Positions 54,973-64,000 of a stretch of DNA of 64,000 nt are shown here, one piece after another. Both the position numbers and the translations under genes were made by a program. Within the stretch, counting starts at the first letter, position 1. Every line of letters starts with the position of its first letter. The notes beneath the pieces were generated by a model that did not search any database, was not told the DNA's origin, and saw only the letters and a program-made list of their open reading frames with translations. Origin of the DNA: Cloeon dipterum (lineage: Eukaryota > Arthropoda > Insecta > Ephemeroptera > Baetidae); the NCBI RefSeq assembly GCF_949628265.1, contig NC_088787.1, forward strand, positions 1,044,501-1,108,500. Direction: 5' to 3'.

Positions 54973-56503
54973 CTGAGCACTGTGCGGTTGCGGTTTTGGT
55001 ATTAAAAAACCGCAAACCGCACACCACAACCGCAGATGCGGTTATAATTTTGCGGTTGCGGTGCGGTTGCGGTTTCGTTTTTGCGGTTGCGGTAGAACCG
55101 CATAAAACCGCAAATCTTGAGAATCAATAATTACCATTTTTAATAATGCGACTGTTTTTTATGTTTTTTTTTTGCTCTTTTTATCCCTGTCCTCGGAGCG
55201 GGAAGGGCGCGCACTGCACTAGCACGAATTCTGAATTCCGGGTCCCAATAACACCGCGAACGGATAACATGGGCGCACCAGGCCGCACAGGGACCCAGCC
55301 CACTCAAGGGCCACTTGCCTCCTGTTTTAGCATTAAGTCAGGGTTCGCCAAGTTAACATTGCGCAAAAATGCAGAATTGTTTTTTTAACAAGTCGGATAA
55401 TATACCGCTATTTTTTGCATTTACCCGCAAGAAAAATACAAAATTAGTATTAAATTTATTAAAAACAATATTAATTTTCAAGGGAACGCTGCAAAACATC
55501 GCCCAAATGTCTTCATGGAAGATAGAACAATAAATGTATAACGTTGTTGTAATATCTGGGAATGGGCACTTTATAATAAAACAAAAATTAGAAAATCTCC
55601 ATTCTTTGAATAAATTACGTGTTAAATCTAATATCAAGCCAATCAACTACTACAACGTTATTGATGCATCATAAATTCAATATAATTATGGGCTTCTTTT
55701 AGTGGACAAGTTGATCGGATCAAGAGCCACTTAAATTTGTGCCCGCAATAAAAAACCAGTCCAAATTGTTCAGAATGGCGTTATTTTCAGGATATGTTGA
55801 AGATTATTTCATAAATTAATATAAATTACATTTTTCCACTTTTTGGGTTCTTTGAACCTCCAAATCTCGGGTTCTAATTATCAGAATTGCAAAAATGTCC
55901 CACCGTTAGACTCGCCTTGACCTCCGCTAAACAGCCAAAGTGTTAAGGGGGAGCTTACCCTCATCCCTTTCAACTCCATTGCTAAAATTTTAACAAAAAA
56001 CATGCTTCTATTTGCATGGACTTGGCTTCAAAACATTTAAAATCATCCTATATTCCTACTGAATTACCACCCCGTTCATTCAACCAAAACTGTTTTTTTT
56101 TAAATAAAAAGTAAATTAATAAAATTATCCAGAGTTATAAAATGTTATTCATTTTCGAGGGGTTCCAAGTATAGGGGTGGAGGTTAAGAACCCCTAAACC
56201 CTTCAGCTGCTCTGGGGAGGTCAAGACGATTCTAATGGTGAAAGGTTTTTGCAATTATGATGGGGTTAAAACCCGAGATTTGGAGTTGCACGCAGAAATA
56301 ATGAAATTTGAAGCCTTGCTAAAACAAAACTATTTTGTTCTAATTTCTAATACATTAAATAAATTGCGGTTTTGCGGTAATTTTGCGGTTACCGCACTGT
56401 GGTTTTGGTTAAGACCGATGCGGTTGTGGTGCGGTTGCGGTTTTTTATTTAAAAAAATGCGGTTACCATATGGTAATGTAAATTGACACCGCACATTGCT
56501 CTA
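54973..56503. mobile_element. hAT-like non-autonomous element, 1.5 kb
   Basis: Ends CTGAGCACTGTGCGGT and, inverted, TAGAGCAATGTGCGGT. Flanks TATGGAAA (54965-54972) and TATGTAAA (56504-56511) form an 8-bp target duplication with one difference, and the parallel unit at 62280 shows an unoccupied TTATGGAAAAAAAATTC. Subterminal zones are packed with GCGGTTGCGGTT words. Eight-bp duplications and subterminal repeats are typical of hAT elements. No transposase is left. Confidence 0.8.
55840..56310. repeat. Inverted repeat F arms inside the hAT-like element
   Basis: Left arm 55850-55990 (CTCCAAATCTCGGGTTCTAA; GCCTTGACCTCCGC) faces right arm 56160-56300 (GGAGGTCAAGACGATTC; AAAACCCGAGATTTGGAGTT). The arms are about 140 bp and moderately diverged. 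Copies of one arm occur elsewhere (33800, 53995). Confidence 0.65.
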
Positions 56504-58370
56504 TATGTAAAATAAAAAAATCTCATGATGGATGACCAAAAATAGAGATTTTTCAAAATCACCAAAATCAGTATTAGATCAACTGTTTTCACCCAGAGAC
56601 TGAAAATTTTAACTCTCATCGTAATTTTCCGAAATTTTAGGCTCTTTTGGAACGAAAATTTCCTTTTTTTGGTTAAATTCAGAAAAATGCGGAAAAACCC
56701 AAAACCGGCGGAAAGGTCTCGCCAGGGTGAGGCGGGGGACGGCGAGGCATTTCCAGGGAAAGTTCGTCCCTCGTCCTATCGAGCTATGAGACAAAAAACC
56801 GAGCTGCCCCCGTCGAGACATTGGTAAATGCTTTGAAAATTAAAAATATGATCATCGAGTTCGCTTCCTTTCAATAATGGGGTTCTGAATAAACGGCGCT
56901 ATTTGAATTAAGGGTTGTTTGGGCGCCGTGCAGCACCGAAAAGCGCCTCGCTGCAGAGCGCTTCGCCGTACAGCAGTAATCAGAGAAAGTGTTCCGCTTG
57001 TCCGCCACACTGTGCTTCGCTGCTCCTCTGCCAAGCGCTTTGCCGCACAGTCAAATTGGAAAAAGTTTAGGCGGCGCCGCTCCTCATCCGTGCGCGCGTT
57101 GCATCGCGAGTGCAAAATCCACATCGAGGAACAAGAAAACATCAAAAAATGAGCAAATGCACCGTCAGAACCGAATAAAAACAGTCATCAGGTGGCGCGA
57201 CCTGAGGAAGTCCGGGGGCAGGCGGGGTGAAAAAATTCATCGGCGTGTGAACTTTGCCAGAAAACGCGAAAAAAACAAATTATAAATCGGCCTGGGAAAG
57301 GATCTCAGGTCGCGGAACCCTGAAAAAGGTCGTTTGAGCAAGCCAGGTCGTAGCCCATTGCGATCTCTGTCGAAAGGGGGTCGTGGTCGACTCTGTGATG
57401 AACGGTCGGATTTTCCCAAAAATAAAACCATTTTCGTCGCGCGCGGCACACAGAACGGCACACACACTTGTGTGCGAAACCCAAAATCCCGCAAAAAAAA
57501 AAAATTCAGCAAAGCAAAATTGCTGTAAATCGAGACTTGAGCGTCTTTCGACTTCCTCGTACTGATCCGATCGCCAGGGGCTTCGCGGCGCCCACGCGCG
57601 CATTTGCGACAGCCCTAATTGCTGTCTGTGAAAAATCCGAATTTTTAAAAATTCCGTCGTAATTTTTAAAATTCGCTTATGGGCCCGAAATTTTTCAAAT
57701 TCGGTTTGCAGTCACTTTTCATCGATCAGAATAGAATCAGAAGAGAATCGCGACAGAAAAATGATTTTACTAATTTAAAACCCTAATTTTAATATCGCCG
57801 AAGAACGATATCGCTGTTAAATTCTGCGTGTTATTGACGCATTCGCCACCCCCGTCGCCCCCAACCCCCGCAGAAAGAAGAACGCCTTGTTAAAGTGGCG
57901 TGCAAGAAGTTTTATTTCTGTCACATATTCGGCGATGACACAACGCGGCGGGTCGGCCGATGGGGAGCAACGCACGTGCAACAAAAGTCTAAGAACTTAT
58001 TTAATGGCCCTCCGCTAATCGTAATTAATAACAGCGGATGAAAAACATTTTTTTATTTCGCCAAAACGACGGCATTCTCACGAGTGGCGAAGCAGAGGGA
58101 GGTATCAGCTGGGGGGGTTTCTATTTCTGCCGTACACGCGTCTGACAATGAGTGAGCATTTTTTGCTCAATTTTTTAGCCAGCTGCTGCCGCCACTTTTT
58201 GCGAGCCGCTGGATGCTATGTTAATGCTGCGAATGCAATTGCATAAATGCCGTTTATTTACCGAGTATATTCGGCGAGCCGCCGCAGCCGCCGCAGCCGC
58301 CAGATTTTCGTGGCTAAGCCGGTGTAGCCATGCAGCAGCCGGAAAAGATTGGGCGGCTCAGACCTCTTTT

Positions 58371-60389
58371 CGAAATGCTCAAATTCTTCCGCACCTTTCT
58401 AGCGGGTTTTAGGGACTAATTTGTGCCGTTTCAAAAAAAGACGTCGGTTAGGGGAGTGAAGGAGATGGTCATGATTGGGCCCGAGCTCCTCTGCGGCCAC
58501 TTGGGCCCTATACAGTCTGTGTTATTGGGACCCCACGGGATGCGCTGAGCAAAGGTTTGGGGAAAAATAAAAATTAAAGAGGAATGATAGTGAATTTCCC
58601 CGCAAAATCCTTTAACACACATACAGATTGGGTCCTAAAAATCATGTACAGTTAAAAAATACATAGGCAGCACTGTAAATTTTCGAGAAAATCGGCCTCA
58701 AACTTAGCATTGTTTTAAATGGAGAATTTTCAACGGAATTGTGTAATCGCGATTTTCTCTGAAATTCCGCATTTCTCGAAAAAAAGACTCTGGCTGTCCG
58801 ATAGATCTCGATGAGAGGATTCCAAATCATGTGAGAAAACATCGTGCAGCACTGTAAATTTCGGAGAAAATTGGCAAAAACAATCTGATTGGTCAGCGCC
58901 GAGCGCTGCTGGCCAACAGAGGGGGGCGTTTCACGCCGTCGCTTCTGGTCGCATTACAGAAGGTGGCCGGCGCGCAACTCAATTATCATTTTAATTACGT
59001 TTTCATCATCAGAAAAATGTGAAATTTTCGCACATGGTAACCAATGAATCTGTCCTTGAAAATCAATAAAAAAATTATTAATATTATATACGCATGAGTC
59101 TCTGATAGCCAGAAGGGTCCGAGTTTGCCTCTGAAAATCATTGAAATTATTAAAACGAAAGAAATATTTTTTCTGAGATGATTCTTGAATAAATTAACTT
59201 AATTTTGGGTATTTTGATTTTTCCCAAAAAAATTTAAAACGTTCTTTAACGGACATCTGAAATTTTCAGACGAATTTTTTTCGAAAATTAAAAATTTGAG
59301 AAAATTTTGCTGAGTGGGAAAAAACTGGAAATTTAATCAGCTTTCTGAATTTAGGCAGTATTGAACACTACTATGAACTGGTGAATTTTAATGAAGCCAA
59401 AAACGGACCACTTTTGAAAATCTGCAAATTTTGAAAAAATAAAAAATTTCTTTCAAGACTCAAAAAAGCATTTTTTTATTTTCTTACTATTAAATTGTTA
59501 TAATTTGTCTCACCCCGGAAGCAATTAATTTCCTATGCTAAAAAAAGAGGGCGTAACCAGTAAAATTCGAAAAATTGGATTTTGGGGCACTTTTGGTCTG
59601 AAGGACTTGGAAAAAATAGGTCGGTTAGGGTTAACTTTACATGAAATTTCATATTTTTAAATAGAAAAATCACTATCATTCCACTGTAAAGAGGAAAAAT
59701 TTTGCATGATGAATAAAATATGAATTCAATTAATTTTTGCTGTTATTTTATCTGACAATGAGCACTTCACAAAAAGTTCATTCATTAATTTTAAGGCCGC
59801 CAGTCAATTTAAATGGGGAAGGTATTTAATTGAACCCCGTTGCCATCAAAACCCGTTGACGCAGTAATTATAATTTTACTTTGCAAGCGACGAATATAGT
59901 AAATTGCAAAGTTACTCTGAAAACAATTGCCCTACCTTATTGTTGATCTGCCATCTAGTCGGAGAACTCAGGAAATGTTCAGGGCAGCTTCCCTCCCAAT
60001 TTGAAGTAAGAGAGCAACTCGGCGGTCGCCGCGCGGAGGAGCACACTCGCGACTCGCGTCTCGCGGCAGCGATCTGTGAAGTGTCGTGCGTGCGGAGCGG
60101 CTGCTTGCCGATTCGCCTCCCGCGAGAGTAAGACTTTTCGCTGGACTTTCTATTTTTAAAAAAGCGATGCACGTGTTTTCGCTCTCGTCACTGGCAGTTC
60201 CTCGATCGCCCGCGCAGAGGCAGCAGCAGCCAATCTCATCCAGCGAACAAGACAATTATCGCCTCACTCCTATAACATTCCATTGACATTTTGAATTTTT
60301 ATTCATGCGCTGCAACCTTTTATTAAATTCTTAAAAATATATCTTTCCCATCGAATTACAGGTGTAATGCAATGAAAAATAAAATCAGT
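58371..60389. other. No gene seen
   Basis: Mostly AT-rich. TTCTCGAAAATTTAC-type words repeat near 58670 and 58850 (CAGCACTGTAAATTT appears twice, at about 58669 and 58847), a small internal direct repeat. No supported coding exon apart from the possible leader exon below. Confidence 0.35.
59960..60128 (+). promoter_or_regulatory. Possible GC-rich leader exon
   Basis: A GC-rich block in AT-rich surroundings ends at a strong donor CCGCGAGA|GTAAGAC. It could be the 5' untranslated exon of a plus-strand gene lying to the right of the window. Evidence is composition and one splice site only. Confidence 0.2.
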
Positions 60390-60900
60390 TTGTTGTTCGT
60401 GAGATCGACTATCGGACGAACGGCCGAATTTTAACAAAAATAAAACCATTTTGGCACGTGCACTTGAAACGCTGTACCAAAATAGAAAACACGAAAAGGC
60501 AAATAATTTTTATTTTAGTATATGAGTGGAAAAAAATCTGAAAATTGGTTTCCATAGACTAGAGTTGGCAAGACGCATGCGATGAAATAGGCGGGAATCT
60601 ATTATGGGCCCCCGTAACGCTCGAAAACATTTTTAACAATATATATTTTTCGGAAATAGGGCTGAAAAAATATCGTAGTAATTCGAATTAGTGTCCCTCC
60701 AAGGGGCATCGACTGGAGCCAAAAATAAGCGCCATCCGGCCACACAGCCCCACCTGGGCCACAAAAACAAAAGTTTCAAATGTCACAAATCGTGTTTTTG
60801 GACCTAAATAAAATTTATAAGTCTATTCTTATGAGCCGTAGAGTGAAAAATTAAACATTTTCAGAGTTGTTATGAACTTGTGCGTGTTTGAAATCCCCGC
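60390..60900 (+). repeat. Dispersed repeat family A, further copy
   Basis: GACTATCGGACGAACGGCCG, AATTTTAACAAAAATAAAAC, CTCCAAGGGGCATCGACT and TTCAAATGTCACAAATCG follow the order and orientation of the ETHE1 intron copy. Confidence 0.6.
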
Positions 60901-61719
60901 CCGCGCCCACCGACCGCCGCCGGAACGGTCGATTCCTTTGCACTCGTTGTCTTAAGAGACACGACGTTGAGGTCTGCAAATTCTGCCGCAAGGTGGACGC
61001 AACAATTACTGAGCTGCTTGTCTCTCAATGTTTGATCAGCTCAGGACCAATTGCGTGATTTATTTGGACCAATTTCCTATTGTTTCTAGCAACGGAGAAG
61101 AGCAGCAGGTTTGGTTCCTTTTGTTCGCAATATTCCTGGCGACTTTCCAGACTGCAACCCTGATGGCGTGGACGACTGGCTCCTCAACGTCCCTTTTGCT
61201 TCCTTTTTTGGTTTTTTGAGCAAAATCTAATCATTCTCGAGCTAGATTAACATTTGAAATAAAAAAGATTCCCGTATGGGCTTGAGCTTTTAGCGAATCA
61301 ATTAAATTATGGCCGCTCGCAGTGCAAGTGGAGCTGGTTCCGTGGATGAAAGTCACCCTTATGGTGTTCGAATTAATGTTCATTTATTAATTATTTGAGC
61401 CACACTCGAACTTTCAAACTTGATCTTCTCAATGCTACATGAAAATCAAGAAAAAAATTAATTTAATGCAAAGCAAAATCGTGGTGAATCTAAAATCTAA
61501 AGAGAGGCGACACGCCGCCAGCAGCACCGCATTTTCACCACGACGAGAAGCAGCTGCTGCGAGTCGAAGTTTATATTTATTTTTGGCTACACTGGACTAA
61601 TTGTAAACATTTACAAATGGAAGCAAATTAATTTTTATAAGAATTTAATTCACAGTTTCCACGTAAAAAAATAAAATGTGCGGTTGACATAATACACGAG
61701 ACTGGTTGCTGCTTCCTTT
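60901..61719. other. Intergenic; unresolved frame at 61028-61219
   Basis: The plus strand holds a 63-residue hydrophobic frame starting MFDQLRTNCVIYLDQF. It has no domain match I recognise and lacks a supporting partner exon, so it is not called a gene. Confidence 0.3.
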
Positions 61720-61850
61720 GTACGGGCGCGTGTTCAACTAACAGTGAGGAGAGCCAAACCGCGCACGAAAAGTCTCTAAATGCCGCTCGGTAAATCGCAG
61801 CAGTTTTGCAGGCGGCAAACAAGATTTTTTCAACGCAAACTCTGAGGCTA
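61720..61850 (+). repeat. Start fragment of the long repeat unit
   Basis: AAAAGTCTCTAAATGCCGCT, CGGTAAATCGCA and GGCGGCAAACAA match the opening of the long units at 54785 and 62110; the rest of the unit is missing. Confidence 0.55.
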
Positions 61851-62059
61851 GAAATAAATTCTGCAAAGATAAATGAAAAATAAAATATGAATTGCGTTAA
61901 TTCTTGCTGTGTTTTCTCTATGTTCTCTTTACTGAGTAATCCGTAAAAAACAGTCATTTAACGTGCAAGGAATCTTTTGTCGCGCAAGAAGTTGTATTTA
62001 ACGTGTGAAAGAACGCCCTTTTAAAATAGAAGAAATTAAATTTAAAACACATTTGTCGA

Positions 62060-64000
62060 TCCGCCGCGTGGCAGGTGTGCGGACGAGGAGTGGAGCGAGA
62101 AAAGCACTCGCGCACTAAATGTCACTCCGCTCGCTAAATCGCACTCTGATCGCAGCTGCGTCGGGAGAAGGCAAACACAATGTTAATCAGGGTTCGCAAA
62201 AACCCTAATTTTTACGGAAAACCCCACTGCATTGAAAAAAAAACTGTTTTTCAGCGCATTGTTCCGAAACATAAACATTCTTATGGAAAAAAAATTCTCG
62301 TGATGGATGAAAATTTTAACTCTCATCGTAATTTTCCGAAATTTTAGACTCTTTTGGAACGAAAATTTCCTTTTTTTTGGTTAAATTAAGAAAAATGCGG
62401 AAAAACCCAAAACCGGCGGAAAGGTCTCGCCAGGGTGAGGCGGGGGACGGGGAACGGCGAGGCATTTCCAGGGAAAGTTCGTCCCTCGTCCTATCGAGCT
62501 ATTAGACAAAAAAGCGAGCTGCCCCCGTCGAGACATTGGTAAATGCTTTCAAAATTAAAAATATGATCATCGAGTTCGCTTCCTTGTCAATAATGTGGTT
62601 CTAAATAAACGGCGCAATTTGAATTAAGGGTTGTTTGGGCGCCGAAAAGCGCCTCACTGCAGACCGCTCCGACGTACAACGATAATTAGAGAAAGTGATG
62701 GCGGCGCCGCGTGGCGCCGCAGCCTGTTCGCCACACTGTGCTTCGCTGCGCCGATGCACAATGCTCCTCTGCCAAGCGCTTTTCCGCACAGTGAAATTAG
62801 AAAAAGTTTAGGCGGCGCCGCTCCTCATCCGTGCGCGCGTTGCATCGCGAGTGAAAAATCCACATCGAGAAACAAAAAAACTAAATTAGCACCGTCAGAA
62901 CCGAATAAAAACAGTCATCAGGTGGCGTGACCTGAGGAAGTCCGGGGGAAGGCGGGGTGGAAAATACATCGCCGTGTGAACTTTGCCACGAAACGCGAAA
63001 AAAAAATTATAATTCGGCCTTGGCAAGGATCTCAGGTCGCGGAACCCTGAAAAAGGTCGTTTGGGCAAGCCAGGTCGTAGCTCTTTTCAAACTCTGTCGA
63101 ATGAGGGCTCGTGGTCGACTCTGTGATGAACGGTCGAATTTTCCCAAAAATAAAACAATTTTCGTCGCGCGCGGCACACACACTTGTGTGCGATCCCTAA
63201 AATCCCGCAAAAAAAATGAATTTAAGCAAAGCAAAATTGCTGTAAATCGAGACTTGAGCGTCTTTCGATTTCCTCGTACTGATCCGATCGCCAAAATCGT
63301 AAAAATTTGCCCAGGGGCTTCGCGGCGCCCACGCGCGCATTTGCGACGGCCCTCATTGCCGTTGGTGCGAAATCCGAATTTTTAAAAATTCCGCCGCAAT
63401 TCACTTATGGGCCCGAAATTTTTCAAATTCGGTTTGCAGTCACTTTTCATCGATCAGAATAGTATCAGAAGAGAATCGCGACAGAAAAATTATTTTACTA
63501 ATTTAAAATCCTAATTTTATCGCCAAAAAACGAAATCGCTGTTAAATTCTGCGTGTTATTGACGCATTCGCCACCCCCGTCGCCCCCAACCCCCGCAGAA
63601 AGAAGAACGCCTTATTAAATTGGCGTTGGTGAAGTTTTATTTCTGTCCCATATTCACACACGCGGCGGGTCGGCCGATGGGGAGCAACGCACGTGCAACA
63701 AAAGTCTAAGAACCGATTTCACGGCCCCCCGTTAATCGTAATTAATAACAGCGGATGAAAAACATTTTTTTATTTCGAAAAAACGACGGCATTCTCACGA
63801 GTGGCGAAGCAGAGGGAGGAACCAGCTCGGGTATATTTCTATTTCTGGTCTGACAATGAGTGAATTTTTGCTCTAATTTTGTGCCAGCTGCTGCCGCCAC
63901 TTTTTGCGAGCTGCGCCAGCCAGCTGGATATTATTTTAATGCTGCGAATGCAACTGCATAAATGCCGTTTATTTACCGAGTATATTCAGCGAGCCGCCGC
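62060..64000 (+). repeat. Long repeat unit, copy 2 (runs off the window)
   Basis: Parallels 54700-58370 without the hAT-like insertion; continues to the last base. Provides the empty site TTATGGAAAAAAAATTC near 62280. Identity to copy 1 is high over long stretches, with scattered small indels. Confidence 0.8.

Larger units (their letters stand above)
54700..58370 (+). repeat. Long repeat unit, copy 1 (carries an insertion)
   Basis: Apart from the element at 54973-56503 this unit runs parallel to 62060-64000. Shared landmarks in order: AAATCGCACT/AAAACGCACT, TAATCAGGGTTCGCAAAAAC, GGTGAGGCGGGGGACGG, CCTATCGAGCTAT, GTTGTTTGGGCGCCG, TCAGGTGGCG, CTCAGGTCGCGGAACCC, CCCACGCGCGCATTTGCGAC, ATTGACGCATTCGCCACCCC and GGGTCGGCCGATGGGGAGCA. 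Within it lie words of repeat family A, so the ETHE1 intron copy is a relative. No open frame is conserved between the copies. Confidence 0.8.

Noticed and set aside
56919-57662. Several GC-rich plus and minus frames of 60-107 codons
   Set aside because: Not conserved in frame between the two long repeat units, so they are not genes.
61028-61219. 63-codon hydrophobic plus-strand frame
   Set aside because: Single frame without domain or partner exon; another frame over the same bases also looks protein-like, so neither is convincing.
1-64000. tRNA genes, CRISPR arrays, LTR or virus-derived elements
   Set aside because: Looked for by eye; no tRNA T-arm box with cloverleaf context, no regular spacer array and no reverse transcriptase, integrase or capsid-type coding was recognised.

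Overview
This window looks like a piece of an arthropod, most likely insect, nuclear genome. It is AT-rich, has short GT-AG introns (about 50-80 nt is common), many small non-coding repeats and MITE-like elements, and carries a tandem family of Yellow/major-royal-jelly-type proteins, a group best known from insects. I cannot name the species from sequence alone. I rebuilt the gene models by hand from splice sites; for every multi-exon model called a complete CDS the exon lengths sum to a multiple of three.

Layout, left to right. 1-3.2 kb: a small single-pass Cys-rich membrane protein (minus strand) whose first intron and 3' flank hold arrays of a CCGCCATCTT-type motif. 3.6-6.1 kb: ETHE1 persulfide dioxygenase (minus), with a dispersed repeat filling its longest intron. 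7.2-11.8 kb: two tandem BTB-BACK paralogues (minus) whose 5' halves are almost identical, introns included, while the 3' halves have diverged. Both are flanked by copies of a dispersed repeat, one of which is split by a 541-bp TA-flanked MITE. 13.8-45.1 kb: five Yellow/MRJP-like genes on the minus strand (here called Y1-Y5), each predicted to carry a signal peptide, a Yellow domain and, unusually, a C-terminal transmembrane anchor with a cytosolic tail. Two other groups sit between them: three small multipass membrane proteins (17.8-20.6 kb; two are plus-strand duplicates of each other) and one 18-exon plus-strand receptor-like protein (34.3-39.8 kb). 46.7-53.5 kb: a caspase-type gene followed directly, on the same strand, by a 1533-residue NACHT-ankyrin open reading frame. 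This is an NLR-like arrangement and the strongest candidate for an unusual system here. 54-64 kb: gene-poor, made of long dispersed/tandem repeat units, one of which has been entered by a 1.5-kb hAT-like element; the second unit preserves the empty site.

How the parts may work together is partly inference. The caspase/NACHT/ankyrin block has the parts of a sensor-ATPase-protease cell-death or immune switch, but the splice phase between the caspase exons and the NACHT exon does not match, so one fused protein is not shown. The anchored Yellow proteins share a promoter module (a GTAAACAATAGT-like site 120-460 bp upstream of the ATG in Y2-Y5) and a conserved cytosolic tail motif, which argues for co-regulated cell-surface proteins. 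No tRNA, rRNA or CRISPR was found, and no retrovirus-like or other virus-derived element was recognised.
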